Shown one piece after another: positions 8,309 through 17,169 of a stretch of 64,000 nt of DNA. The translations under genes were made by a program, and so were the position numbers. This DNA is from Comamonadaceae bacterium (lineage in GTDB: Bacteria; Pseudomonadota; Gammaproteobacteria; Burkholderiales; Burkholderiaceae_C). Location of the stretch: NCBI GenBank assembly GCA_027488255.1, contig JAIYBZ010000008.1:1-64000 (forward strand), given 5' to 3'. Positions within the stretch are counted from its first letter, which is position 1; the number at the start of each line of letters is the position of its first letter. Under the pieces are notes generated by a model, which saw only the letters and a list, made by a program, of their open reading frames with translations, did not search any database and had not been told where the DNA came from.

Positions 8309-8962
8309 ATGCAAACCCCATCGCTCTTCACACCTCCGTGGTCACCGCAAGGCACGGTGTACGGCACGCTACTCAACTTCCGCCGTGAATGGGATTTATG
8401 GGCGCCCAAAATGGCGCAAGACCCCTACAAAGCGGCGCCCCAAGCCCCTGTGCTGTATGTCAAAACGGCCAACACGTTTTGCCCAGCCGGCCAAGAGTTG
8501 TTGCTGCAAGACGGCGTGACCGAGGTCGACATAGGCGCCACACTGGGCTTGGTCATCGGCGAGCAAGGCCAGGTTGCGGGCGCGGTCTTGTTGAACGATT
8601 GGGCGGTGCCGCATGCAAGCTATTACCGTCCGCCGGTGAAAGCGCGTTGCCGCGATGGTTATTTGGCACTGCCTGAAAAAATGACCGCAGGGCCATGGTC
8701 AGACTGGGCCGCGCTGAAGATCGAGGTGCAGCTGAACGGTGCCGTGGTGCAGGCGGTCGATTTGCGCGAGTTGAAAAGAGACATTCCCACCTTGTTGGCC
8801 GATGTGGCTGAATTTATGCAGCTTCAACCGGGCGATGTCTTGATGGTGGGCAGCGACTGTTTGCCCGATGGCAGCAGACCCCGGGCTCGGGCCGGTGATC
8901 GGGTCGACATCGTGGCACCTGGGTTCAGTGCCGTCAGTACGCAGGTCAGGAGCGCCGCATGA
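8309..8962 (+). CDS. hpaG1: HpaG1, homoprotocatechuate isomerase/decarboxylase N-terminal subunit
   Basis: A 217-residue member of the fumarylacetoacetate hydrolase superfamily. In E. coli HpaG is one bifunctional protein that decarboxylates 5-oxo-pent-3-ene-1,2,5-tricarboxylate and isomerises the product; here the two halves are separate genes. GTVYGTLLNFRREWDLWAPKM and VKTANTF near the start, and LNDWAVPHASYYRPPVKARCRDG in the middle, are typical of the N-terminal half. It overlaps hpaG2 by 4 bases (ATGA), which favours coupled translation of the two subunits. Confidence 0.9.
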   Translation: MQTPSLFTPPWSPQGTVYGTLLNFRREWDLWAPKMAQDPYKAAPQAPVLYVKTANTFCPAGQELLLQDGVTEVDIGATLGLVIGEQGQVAGAVLLNDWAVPHASYYRPPVKARCRDGYLALPEKMTAGPWSDWAALKIEVQLNGAVVQAVDLRELKRDIPTLLADVAEFMQLQPGDVLMVGSDCLPDGSRPRARAGDRVDIVAPGFSAVSTQVRSAA

Positions 8963-9723
8963 AACACGCACGCATCGCTTGGGCGGGCGCCATTCAAAGC
9001 GCGGTTGAATCAGAGGGCCAGTTGCGCATCGTGCAAGGCCCCCACGCAGGACGCCATGTGGGTTTTGACGAGGTGGTGTGGTTGCCGCCCTTGACCCCGG
9101 TCGCGCAAGCGCGCACCGTCATTGCACTGGGACTGAACTATGCCGACCATGCCAAAGAGTTGGCATTCAAAGCACCGGAAGAGCCCTTGGCTTTTGTCAA
9201 AGGCGAAGCGGCCTTGATCGGCCACCGCAGCTTCACCCATCGACCCGCCCATGCGGCCTACATGCACTACGAGTGCGAGTTGGCTGTGGTGATCGGGCGC
9301 ACCGCGCGACGCGTCAAAAAAGCGGACGCGCTGGACTTCGTTGCCGGCTACAGCGTGGCCAACGATTACGCGATCCGCGACTATCTTGAAAACTGGTACC
9401 GACCCAATTTGCGGGTGAAAAACCGCGACACCTGCACCCCCATTGGCCCTTGGTTGGTGGACGCGGCCGATGTGCCCAACCCGATGGCGCTTCAACTGCA
9501 AACCACGGTCAACGGACGCGTCACGCAAAGCGGCACCACGGCCGATATGGTGTTTGATGTGCCCACTTTGATCGAGTACTTCAGCAGTTTCATGACGCTG
9601 AACCCCGGCGATGTCATCTTGACGGGCACCCCCGATGGCATCGTGAATGTCAATCCCGGCGATGTGGTGGTGACCGAAATCGAAGGCCTTGGTGCATTGA
9701 GCAACACCTTGGTTGCCGCATGA
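8959..9723 (+). CDS. hpaG2: HpaG2, homoprotocatechuate isomerase/decarboxylase C-terminal subunit
   Basis: A 254-residue FAH-superfamily enzyme. The metal-binding core is visible: ALGLNYADHAKEL, then HYECELAVVIGR (Glu ligands), GYSVANDYAIRDY (Asp ligand) and LNPGDVILTGTPDGI near the C-terminus. Together with HpaG1 it performs the decarboxylation and isomerisation steps that give 2-oxo-hept-3-ene-1,7-dioate. It begins inside the end of hpaG1 and is followed by hpaE after a 51-base gap of A/C-rich sequence with no ribosome binding site of note. Confidence 0.92.
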   Translation: MKHARIAWAGAIQSAVESEGQLRIVQGPHAGRHVGFDEVVWLPPLTPVAQARTVIALGLNYADHAKELAFKAPEEPLAFVKGEAALIGHRSFTHRPAHAAYMHYECELAVVIGRTARRVKKADALDFVAGYSVANDYAIRDYLENWYRPNLRVKNRDTCTPIGPWLVDAADVPNPMALQLQTTVNGRVTQSGTTADMVFDVPTLIEYFSSFMTLNPGDVILTGTPDGIVNVNPGDVVVTEIEGLGALSNTLVAA

Positions 9724-9774
9724 GCCCTACAAACGAGCACACATAAGCACAAACAAGCAAAGACAAGTCAAGAC

Positions 9775-11250
9775 ATGAACATGACCCTGAACCACCTGAT
9801 CAACGGACAAAGTGTCGCTGGCCAAAGCTACTTTGAAACGACCAACCCCGCCACACAAGAAGTGTTGGCTGAAGTGGCCTCTGGCGGTGAAGCCGAAGTG
9901 AATGCCGCCGTGGCCGCGGCCAAAGCCGCTTTCCCAAAGTGGGCCGCCACCCCCGCCACCGAGCGCGCCAAGATCATGCGCAAGTTGGGCGACTTGATCA
10001 CCCAGCACGTACCCGACATTGCCCAAACCGAAACCCGCGACTGCGGTCAAACCATCAGCCAGACCGGCAAACAGTTGGTGCCACGCGCGGCCGACAACTT
10101 CCATTACTTTGCCGAAATGTGCACCCGGGTGGACGGCCACACCTACCCCACGCCCACGCACCTGAACTACACCTTGTTTCACCCCGTGGGCGTGTGCGCT
10201 TTGATCAGCCCCTGGAACGTGCCTTTCATGACCGCCACTTGGAAAGTCGCGCCGTGCCTGGCCTTTGGCAACACCGCAGTGCTCAAGATGAGCGAGTTGT
10301 CGCCGATGACCGCGGCCCGTTTGGGCGAGTTGGCCTTAGAGGCGGGCGTGCCAGCCGGGGTGTTGAACGTGGTGCACGGTTATGGCAAAGAAGCGGGCGA
10401 GCCCTTGGTCTCGCACCGCGATGTGCGCGCCATTTCGTTCACGGGTTCCACTGTCACAGGCAACCGCATTGTGCAAAGTGCCGGCCTTAAAAAGTTCAGC
10501 ATGGAGTTGGGTGGCAAAAGCCCCTTTGTGATTTTTGAAGACGCCGATTTGGACCGTGCCTTGGACGCGGCGCTGTTCATGATCTTCAGCAACAACGGCG
10601 AGCGCTGCACCGCCGGTAGCCGCATCTTGGTGCAGCAAAGCATTTACGCCGACTTTGCGGCCCGCTTTGCCGAGCGCGCCAAGCGCATCGTGGTGGGCGA
10701 CCCGCTGGATGAAAAAACCACCATTGGCCCGATGATCAGCAAGGCCCATTTGGCCAAGGTGCGCAGCTACATCGAACTGGGCCCCAAGGAAGGCGCCACC
10801 TTGCTCTGCGGGGGCATCGACCAGCCCAGCTATGCCGCTGAATTGCCCGCGCATGTGAAGCACGGCAACTTTGTTTGGCCCACGGTGTTCGCCGATGTGG
10901 ACAACCGCATGCGCATCGCACAAGAAGAAATATTTGGCCCCGTGGCGTGCTTGATTTCTTTCAAGGATGAAGCCGATGCGATTGAAAAAGCCAACGACAT
11001 CGACTACGGCTTGTCCAGTTATGTGTGGACCGAAAACCTAGGCCGTGCCCACCGGGTGGCCGCCGCCATCGAGGCCGGCATGTGCTTTGTGAACAGCCAA
11101 AACGTGCGCGATCTGCGCCAACCTTTTGGTGGCACCAAGGCCAGTGGCACCGGCCGCGAAGGCGGGACTTGGAGCTATGAAGTCTTTTGCGAGCCCAAAA
11201 ACATCGCGGTCTCGATGGGCTCGCACCACATTCCACATTGGGGAGTCTGA
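9775..11250 (+). CDS. hpaE: 5-carboxymethyl-2-hydroxymuconate semialdehyde dehydrogenase
   Basis: A 491-residue NAD-dependent aldehyde dehydrogenase that oxidises the semialdehyde made by ring cleavage. Catalytic residues are in place: Asn148 in SPWNVP, Glu244 in MELGGKSP and the nucleophile Cys278 in NNGERCTAGSR. The C-terminal QPFGGTKASGTGREGG and the final EPKNIAVSMGSHHIPHWG are characteristic of HpaE. The start at 9775 gives MNMTLNHLING; the second Met 6 bases later is equally possible. hpaD begins 2 bases after its stop. Confidence 0.95.
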   Translation: MNMTLNHLINGQSVAGQSYFETTNPATQEVLAEVASGGEAEVNAAVAAAKAAFPKWAATPATERAKIMRKLGDLITQHVPDIAQTETRDCGQTISQTGKQLVPRAADNFHYFAEMCTRVDGHTYPTPTHLNYTLFHPVGVCALISPWNVPFMTATWKVAPCLAFGNTAVLKMSELSPMTAARLGELALEAGVPAGVLNVVHGYGKEAGEPLVSHRDVRAISFTGSTVTGNRIVQSAGLKKFSMELGGKSPFVIFEDADLDRALDAALFMIFSNNGERCTAGSRILVQQSIYADFAARFAERAKRIVVGDPLDEKTTIGPMISKAHLAKVRSYIELGPKEGATLLCGGIDQPSYAAELPAHVKHGNFVWPTVFADVDNRMRIAQEEIFGPVACLISFKDEADAIEKANDIDYGLSSYVWTENLGRAHRVAAAIEAGMCFVNSQNVRDLRQPFGGTKASGTGREGGTWSYEVFCEPKNIAVSMGSHHIPHWGV

Positions 11251-11252
11251 GC

Positions 11253-12179
11253 ATGGGCCAGTTAGCACTTGCCGCCAAAATCACCCACGTGCCCAGCATG
11301 TACCTGAGTGAGCTTCCAGGGCCCCGCTTTGGCACACGGCAAAGTGCGATCGACGGGCACCAAGAAATCAGCCGCCGATGCCGTGCGTTGGGCGTGGACA
11401 CCTTGGTGGTGTTTGACACGCACTGGTTGGTGAATGCCAATTACCACATCAACTGCGCGCCCCATTTCAAGGGCGAGTACACCAGCAACGAGTTGCCGCA
11501 CTTCATTCACCACATGGCCTTCGAGTCGCCGGGCAATCCCGAGCTGGGCCACCTGCTGGCCCAAGTGGCCAACGCGCATGGGGTGGAAACTTTGGCGCAC
11601 GACAACACCACGCTCGACCCCGAGTACGGCACCTTGGTGCCTTTGCGCTATATGAATGCAGACCAGCACTTCAAGGTGGTGTCAGTCTCGGCGCTGTGCA
11701 TGGTGCATTACCTGAACGACAGCGCCCGATTGGGTTGGGCCCTGCGCGAAGCGGTCGAAAAACATTACGACGGCAAGGTGGCATTTTTGGCCAGCGGCTC
11801 ACTCAGCCACCGCTTTGCGCAAAACGGATTGGCACCTGAATACGCCCACAAAATTTGGAGTCCCTTCTTAGAGCAACTCGACAAACAAGTGCTGCAGATG
11901 TGGGCCCAAGGCGAGTGGAAAGCCTTTTGCGAGATGCTGCCCGAGTACGCCAGCAAAGGCCATGGCGAGGGCTTCATGCACGACACCGCCATGCTGATGG
12001 GGGCTTTGGGCTGGAGTGGTTACAACGGCGCGGTGGACATCGTGACCCCTTACTTTGGGGCGAGCGGCACTGGCCAGTTGAATGCGATTTTTGAAGTCAC
12101 CGCGCAAGACGGCGCCCAAGTGCCGACGGCGGTGGCCAGCCGTGCCGAGGGCTATACCGCCATCGGCACCCGTTTGTAA
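11253..12179 (+). CDS. hpaD: 3,4-dihydroxyphenylacetate 2,3-dioxygenase
   Basis: A 308-residue extradiol ring-cleavage enzyme of the LigB (class III) type. It opens homoprotocatechuate next to the hydroxyl groups, using Fe(II). Likely metal ligands are His12 in ITHVPSM and His57 in VFDTHW. LPGPRFGTRQSAIDGH and the C-terminal YFGASGTGQLNAIFEV are typical of HpaD/HpcB. The open frame extends upstream inside hpaE, but the ATG at 11253, just after the hpaE stop, gives the family start MGQLALAAKITHVPS. Confidence 0.94.
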   Translation: MGQLALAAKITHVPSMYLSELPGPRFGTRQSAIDGHQEISRRCRALGVDTLVVFDTHWLVNANYHINCAPHFKGEYTSNELPHFIHHMAFESPGNPELGHLLAQVANAHGVETLAHDNTTLDPEYGTLVPLRYMNADQHFKVVSVSALCMVHYLNDSARLGWALREAVEKHYDGKVAFLASGSLSHRFAQNGLAPEYAHKIWSPFLEQLDKQVLQMWAQGEWKAFCEMLPEYASKGHGEGFMHDTAMLMGALGWSGYNGAVDIVTPYFGASGTGQLNAIFEVTAQDGAQVPTAVASRAEGYTAIGTRL

Positions 12180-12231
12180 CGCTTGCCGTGTTGCCTCTCT
12201 GTATTTATTTTGATTTACTGCTGCCTTCGCC

Positions 12232-12663
12232 ATGCCCCATCTTGTGATTTTGTACACCGGCCAACTGGACCATGAGGTCAACATGACCACCTTGTGTCGC
12301 CAGCTGGCCGACGCCATGCTCAGCGTGAAAGACGAGGCGGGCCAACAGGTCTTTCCAACGGGCGGCACGCGGGTGCTGGCTTATCCGGCCGCGCACCATG
12401 CCGTGGCCGATGGTGGCGCCGCCGGACGGGCTGCCGGTGGCAATGGCGACTATGCTTTTGTTTACCTCAACTTGCGCATGGGCCGAGGCCGCAGCGAGGC
12501 CACCCAACAACGGGCCGGCGAAAGTCTGCTGGCTGTAGCCAAGACATTTTTCGCGCCTGTGATGGCGCAGCGCCACATCGGCATCACGCTGCAAATCGAC
12601 GTGGGCCCTGAAGTGTTTGATGCCAAGCACAGCAACCTGCATCCTTTATTCAACAAGGCCTGA
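12232..12663 (+). CDS. hpaF: 5-carboxymethyl-2-hydroxymuconate delta-isomerase
   Basis: A 143-residue tautomerase-superfamily enzyme. The second residue is proline (MPHLVILYTG), which becomes the N-terminal catalytic Pro1 when Met is removed. YAFVYLNLRMGRGRS and ITLQIDVGPEVFDAKHSNLHPLF match the CHMI family (HpaF/HpcD). It isomerises 5-carboxymethyl-2-hydroxymuconate. It is somewhat longer than the roughly 125-residue E. coli enzyme, the extra part being a Gly/Ala-rich stretch at about 59-72. hpaH starts 3 bases after its stop. Confidence 0.9.
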   Translation: MPHLVILYTGQLDHEVNMTTLCRQLADAMLSVKDEAGQQVFPTGGTRVLAYPAAHHAVADGGAAGRAAGGNGDYAFVYLNLRMGRGRSEATQQRAGESLLAVAKTFFAPVMAQRHIGITLQIDVGPEVFDAKHSNLHPLFNKA

Positions 12664-12666
12664 ACC

Positions 12667-13488
12667 ATGTCGGTATTTTCCGAAGAACAGATTCAACAGC
12701 TCGCACACGAGCTGAACCAGTCTGAAAAATCGCGCGTCCAAATTGAGCATTTTTCTAAGCGTTATCCCGGCATGACGATCGAGGACGGTTACCGCATCAA
12801 CCGCGCGTGGATGCAAATCAAGTTCGCCGAAGGTCGCCAAATGATTGGCCACAAAATTGGCCTCACCAGCCGCGCCATGCAGGTCTCTAGCCAAATCGAC
12901 GAGCCCGACTACGGCACCCTGCTGGACGACATGCTTTACACCTGCACGCCCGGCCAGGTGCTTGATATTCCAAGCCATCGATTCATCGCGCCCCGCGTGG
13001 AAGTCGAGCTGGCCTTCGTTTTGAAAAAGGCGCTTCGGGGGCCTCACGTGGATGTGGCCGAAGTGTTGGACGCCACCGAGTTTGTCACGCCCGCAATCGA
13101 GATCATCGATGCGCGCATCGAACAATTTGACCGCCACACTAAAGCCATGCGCAAGGTTTACGACACCATCAGCGACAACGCTGCCAACGCGGGCATTGTT
13201 TGGGGCGCCCAGCGGGTCGACCCGCTGACCACCGACTTGCCTTGGTGTGGAGCGGTGCTGCGCCAAAACGGCGTGGTGGAAGAGACCGGCTTGGCCGCTG
13301 GGGTGCAAGGGCATCCAGCGGTCGGCATTGCTTGGCTGGCCAACAAACTCGCGCCATGGGGCGAGCATTTGCAAGCGGGCGAAATTGTGTTGGCCGGCTC
13401 CTTCACCAAACCCGCGCCGGCCAAGGCGGGTGACGTGTTCGAGGCGGACTATGGCCCCTTGGGCAAATTGGAGTTCAGATTCACATGA
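12667..13488 (+). CDS. hpaH: 2-oxo-hept-4-ene-1,7-dioate hydratase
   Basis: A 273-residue hydratase of the FAH superfamily related to MhpD. It adds water to 2-oxo-hept-4-ene-1,7-dioate. Evidence: [35 protein letters not shown] near the start, [10 protein letters not shown] with metal-binding Glu residues, and [25 protein letters not shown] near the end. A 22-codon open frame overlaps its stop codon and leads to hpaI. Confidence 0.95.
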   Translation: MSVFSEEQIQQLAHELNQSEKSRVQIEHFSKRYPGMTIEDGYRINRAWMQIKFAEGRQMIGHKIGLTSRAMQVSSQIDEPDYGTLLDDMLYTCTPGQVLDIPSHRFIAPRVEVELAFVLKKALRGPHVDVAEVLDATEFVTPAIEIIDARIEQFDRHTKAMRKVYDTISDNAANAGIVWGAQRVDPLTTDLPWCGAVLRQNGVVEETGLAAGVQGHPAVGIAWLANKLAPWGEHLQAGEIVLAGSFTKPAPAKAGDVFEADYGPLGKLEFRFT

Positions 13489-13553
13489 GCGCCGCTTGCC
13501 CTAAATCCACACAGCGCGCCTGTTGCGCCATGTTCACCGCAGCCATCGCCTAG
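13485..13553 (+). CDS. Possible 22-residue micro-ORF bridging hpaH and hpaI
   Basis: An ATG at 13485 overlaps the hpaH stop (ATGA). The frame runs 22 codons to a TAG at 13551-13553, and that TAG is the first part of the hpaI ribosome binding site TAGGAGG. The peptide would start MSAACPKS and has three Cys residues. Nothing shows that it is translated into a functional peptide; it could serve only to carry ribosomes to hpaI. It may equally be chance. Confidence 0.3.
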   Translation: MSAACPKSTQRACCAMFTAAIA

Positions 13554-13561
13554 GAGGCCCC

Positions 13562-14377
13562 ATGCAGACACCCCGTAACGAGTTCAAGCACGCCCTGCGT
13601 GAAGGCCGTCCGCAGATTGGTTTGTGGATGGGTTTGGCCAGTGCCTACACCGCTGAGATATGTGCACTGGCGGGCTTCGATTGGTTGGTCATTGACGGCG
13701 AACACGCCCCGAATGACCTGCGCAGCATCCAAGCGCAGTTGCAAACCGTTGCGGCCTATCCGGGCAGCCACGCGGTGACGCGTGTGCCGGTGGGCGAGAC
13801 CGCGCTCATCAAACAGTACCTCGATTTGGGTGCGCAAAACATTTTGGTGCCCATGGTCGACACCCCTGAGCAAGCGGCGCAGTTGGTTCAGGCCATGCGC
13901 TACCCGCAGGACGACGGCTTGGGTGGTATTCGAGGCATGGCGGGTGCCCGCGCTTCACGCTGGGGCCAATACACCGATTACTTCAAGCGGGCCAACGAAG
14001 AGGTGTGCTTGTTGGTGCAAGTCGAGTCTCGGCTGGCGCTGCAAAACCTCGACGCCATTGCCGCCACCCCGGGAGTCGATGGTGTCTTCATTGGGCCCGC
14101 GGATTTGTCGGCTTCGATGGGCCATGTGGGCAATGCGGCGCACCCCGAAGTGCAAGCCGCCATTGCGGAGGCCATTGCCCGCATCTTGCGGGCAGACAAA
14201 GCGCCCGGCATTCTCACGCCCGACCGCGCCTTGGCCACCCACTATTTGGGGTTGGGCGCTGTATTTGTGGCGGTGGGTTTGGACACGCAAATATTGATGC
14301 GCCAGACCGCCGATTTGGCCGCGCATTTCAAGGCCGCGGTGAAAACCGCCGCGCCCGACCGGGGCGCCACGTATTGA
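13562..14377 (+). CDS. hpaI: 4-hydroxy-2-oxoheptanedioate aldolase
   Basis: A 271-residue class II (metal-dependent) pyruvate aldolase that splits 4-hydroxy-2-oxoheptanedioate into pyruvate and succinic semialdehyde, the last step of the pathway. The catalytic His48 is in IDGEHAPND, the metal-binding Glu in QVESRLAL, and the Asp in IGPADLSASMG. A strong TAGGAGG at 13551-13557 fixes the start at 13562. It is the last recognised hpa catabolic gene; class II aldolase, reductase and transporter genes follow on the same strand. Confidence 0.95.
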   Translation: MQTPRNEFKHALREGRPQIGLWMGLASAYTAEICALAGFDWLVIDGEHAPNDLRSIQAQLQTVAAYPGSHAVTRVPVGETALIKQYLDLGAQNILVPMVDTPEQAAQLVQAMRYPQDDGLGGIRGMAGARASRWGQYTDYFKRANEEVCLLVQVESRLALQNLDAIAATPGVDGVFIGPADLSASMGHVGNAAHPEVQAAIAEAIARILRADKAPGILTPDRALATHYLGLGAVFVAVGLDTQILMRQTADLAAHFKAAVKTAAPDRGATY

Positions 14378-14415
14378 CGCCCCGAACACTGACGAACACA
14401 TTTTTGGAGTTGCCC

Positions 14416-15204
14416 ATGTTTCCACAGCCCCAACCCGTGGTGCCCTCTTTGCAAGCCCGGGTCCATCCCGACGAGTGGCAAGCCCGCTTACAGCTGGCGG
14501 CTTGTTACCGCGTGTTTGCCATGCTCGGCTGGACCGAGATGATCTACAACCACATCACACTGCGTTTGCCCAACAGTGTGACGGGCGGTGAAAAACACTT
14601 TTTGATCAACCCCTTTGGCCTGCATTACAGCGAGGTCACGGCCAGCAATTTGGTGAAGATCAATTTGCAAGGCGAGGTGTTGGACGGCTCGCCCTTCAAA
14701 GTCAACCCGGCGGGTTTTGTGGTGCATGCCACGCTGCATGGCGGCATTGAGGGCGCGCACTGCGTCATGCACACCCACACCACGGCGGGTGTGGCGGTGG
14801 CGTGTTTGCCCGAAGGCTTGTCGCAAAGCAATTTTTACTCTGCGCAATTGCACGACATGGTGGCCTACCATGACTTCGAAGGCATCACCATCCACGCCGA
14901 AGAAGGCCCACGTGTCTTGCGCAGTGTGGGCCAAAAGCCGGCGGTGATTTTGCGCAACCACGGCCTCTTGTCATGGGGCCAAACCTTGCCCCAGACTTTT
15001 GCGATTTTGTGGACGCTGCAACGCGCTTGCGAGATCCAGTTGGCCACGCTCAGCATGGGTGCCCCGCTGCCGGTGTCACCGGAGGTGGCGGCCAAGTGCA
15101 CGCGCGATGCTTTGCAGTTCAACCCCCACCATGGCGCTGGTCAAGATGTGTTTGAAGCCTTGGTGCGGCAGATGGACCGACACGACACCGGGTGGCGCGC
15201 ATGA
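14416..15204 (+). CDS. Class II aldolase/adducin family protein
   Basis: A 262-residue protein of the fuculose-phosphate aldolase / adducin fold. Zinc ligands are visible: His119 and His121 in VMHTHTTAG, and His182 in RNHGLLSWG; the Glu/Asp that usually acts as acid is less clear. It resembles the subgroup found with aromatic or amino-acid catabolic genes rather than the sugar-phosphate enzymes, so the substrate is unknown. GGAG about 6 bases upstream supports the ATG at 14416; the longer open frame runs back into hpaI. It overlaps the next gene by 4 bases (ATGA). Confidence 0.85.
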   Translation: MFPQPQPVVPSLQARVHPDEWQARLQLAACYRVFAMLGWTEMIYNHITLRLPNSVTGGEKHFLINPFGLHYSEVTASNLVKINLQGEVLDGSPFKVNPAGFVVHATLHGGIEGAHCVMHTHTTAGVAVACLPEGLSQSNFYSAQLHDMVAYHDFEGITIHAEEGPRVLRSVGQKPAVILRNHGLLSWGQTLPQTFAILWTLQRACEIQLATLSMGAPLPVSPEVAAKCTRDALQFNPHHGAGQDVFEALVRQMDRHDTGWRA

Positions 15205-16238
15205 GCACGGGGCCATTCCAAAAAATCACCATCGTCGGCGCCGGAGCAATTGGCGGCTGGTTGGGGGTGCACGTGGCCCAAACCCGTGGCGCAGGCGCGC
15301 AGCCCCTTGGCGTGTTGGCGCGCGGCGACACACTGAGCGCCCTGAAAAAAAACGGCCTCCAGTTGCACCAAGGTGGGCAGTGCCTGCAGGTGCCGGTGCA
15401 AGCCGAGAGCGACGCCGCTCAATTGGGCGTGCAAGACCTGGTGATCATCTCCGTCAAAGCGCCCGCCTTGGCGGTGGTGGCCCAGCAAGTGGGTCCCTTG
15501 TTGGGTCCCGACACGGTGGTCTTGACCGCCATGAACGGCGTGCCGTGGTGGTTTTTACACGGGTTCGGCGGGCCAGTGGCGGGTCGCGCCCTGCACGCGG
15601 TGGACCCGCAGGGCGAGATTGCCCGTGCCCTGCCTGCCGCGCACATTGTGGGTTGTGTGGTGCATGCCAGTTGCTCGGTCGACGCGCCGGGTGTCGTGCG
15701 CCATCACTTTGGTGACGGCCTGATCATCGGCGAGCCTTCAGGGGCGGTGACACCGCGCGTAGAAGCCCTGCACGCTTTGCTGCGTCAAGCGAGTTTCAAT
15801 GCCAGCGTGTCGGCACAAATTCAAAAAGACATTTGGTACAAGCTGTGGGGCAATATGACGGTCAACCCCATCAGTGCGTTCACCGGGGCCACCACCGACC
15901 GCATTTTGGACGACCCCTTGGTGCGGCAATTTCTCTCGGGCGTCATGCTCGAGGCCAAATCGATTGGCGCCAAGATGGGCATTGAGATCGCACAAGACCC
16001 CGAAGACCGGCACGCCGTCACCCGCAAATTAGGCGCATTCCGCACCTCGATGTTGCAAGACGTGGACGCGGGCAAACCGGTCGAGCTCGATGCCTTGGTG
16101 ACGGCGGTGCGCGAGCTGGGGCAGCTGACGCAAGTGGCCACGCCCTTGACCGACGTGTTGCTGGGCTTGAGCCGTTTGCATGCGCAAGGCTTGGGCCTGT
16201 ATGCCGGCGCATCCAACGCTGAAGAGCCGCGCCCATGA
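15201..16238 (+). CDS. 2-dehydropantoate 2-reductase (ApbA/PanE) family protein
   Basis: A 345-residue NADP-dependent oxidoreductase. The nucleotide-binding motif GAGAIGG is at residues 13-19 and the catalytic lysine lies in IQKDIWYKLWGNMTVNPISAFTGA. True PanE makes pantoate for coenzyme A, but this gene sits in a catabolic operon between an aldolase and a transporter, and proteins of this length (345 against about 300 in E. coli PanE) often act on other 2-oxo acids. The ATG at 15201 overlaps the preceding stop; a GTG 9 bases earlier is possible. Confidence 0.85.
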   Translation: MSTGPFQKITIVGAGAIGGWLGVHVAQTRGAGAQPLGVLARGDTLSALKKNGLQLHQGGQCLQVPVQAESDAAQLGVQDLVIISVKAPALAVVAQQVGPLLGPDTVVLTAMNGVPWWFLHGFGGPVAGRALHAVDPQGEIARALPAAHIVGCVVHASCSVDAPGVVRHHFGDGLIIGEPSGAVTPRVEALHALLRQASFNASVSAQIQKDIWYKLWGNMTVNPISAFTGATTDRILDDPLVRQFLSGVMLEAKSIGAKMGIEIAQDPEDRHAVTRKLGAFRTSMLQDVDAGKPVELDALVTAVRELGQLTQVATPLTDVLLGLSRLHAQGLGLYAGASNAEEPRP

Positions 16239-17158
16239 CGGCGTCCCCAGAGACCAAGGCGGCACTGCAACGACTGAGTCTGACGGGCTTTCTCACGCTC
16301 TTGTTGATCGCCTTGATGATGGGTGCCAACCATGTGGCGGCACGCACGGCGTTCAACCATGGCGTGGACGTGGTGACGGCCGTGGTCTTTCGCAGCAGTG
16401 TCACGGCCTTGGTGGTGGCTTTGATTCTTTGGCAACAAAAAGTGTCCTTCCATTTGACGGGGCGGCAACAAAAAAAGCTGCTTGTGATTGGTGCCTTGAT
16501 CGCGGTGCAAAGCGTTTGTCTTTACTCTTCGGTGGCGCGCTTGCCGGTGGCCTTGGCCCTGTTGGGTTTCAACACTTACCCCTTGACCACCGCCTTGTGG
16601 GCGCGATTGCTGTACGGGCATCGCCCTGAGCGGGCGGTGTTGTGGGCCATGCCGGTGTTGTTGTTGGGCTTGGCATTGGCCTTGGATGTGTTGGGCGCGG
16701 CATCTGGCCTGGGGGCGGCACAACATTGGGGCCAAATTGGCGTGGGCGTGGCCTATGCGTTGGCCGCTTCCGCCACCTTTGGCTTGGCCTTGGTGATCAC
16801 CCAGCATGAAGCGGCCGAGGTCGATGGGCGTTTGCGCACTTTCACCACCATGGCCACGGTGGCCGTGTTGGCAGGCGTGGTGGCATTCAGTCAGAGTGGC
16901 CTGCATTTGCCCAACGCGCCTTTGGGTTGGTGGGGCTTGGGGGCCTTGACGTTTTTGTACGGCACGGCCTTCACCATCATGTTCACCGTGTTGCCCAAGT
17001 TGGGCGTGGTGGGCAACTCAGCCATCATGAATGTCGAGCCCGTTTTTGCCTTGGTCTTGGCTTGGGCCCTGCTCGGTCAGTCGATTGCCATGGTGCAAGT
17101 GATCGGCGCTTTGGTGGTGGTGGCCACCGTGATGTGGCTGGGCCTGCGCAAGCGTTGA
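16235..17158 (+). CDS. EamA family drug/metabolite transporter
   Basis: A 307-residue inner-membrane protein with about 10 hydrophobic segments in two repeats of the EamA (DMT) fold. The LLIALMMGANHVAARTAFNHG start and MNVEPVFALVLAWALLGQSIAMVQVIGALVVV end are typical. It begins in an ATGA overlap with the reductase gene, so it belongs to the same transcript as the hpa genes. It could export a pathway by-product; the substrate cannot be read from the sequence. It ends 11 bases from the rsmI stop on the other strand. Confidence 0.88.
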   Translation: MTASPETKAALQRLSLTGFLTLLLIALMMGANHVAARTAFNHGVDVVTAVVFRSSVTALVVALILWQQKVSFHLTGRQQKKLLVIGALIAVQSVCLYSSVARLPVALALLGFNTYPLTTALWARLLYGHRPERAVLWAMPVLLLGLALALDVLGAASGLGAAQHWGQIGVGVAYALAASATFGLALVITQHEAAEVDGRLRTFTTMATVAVLAGVVAFSQSGLHLPNAPLGWWGLGALTFLYGTAFTIMFTVLPKLGVVGNSAIMNVEPVFALVLAWALLGQSIAMVQVIGALVVVATVMWLGLRKR

Positions 17159-17169
17159 GCGCAAGCTCT

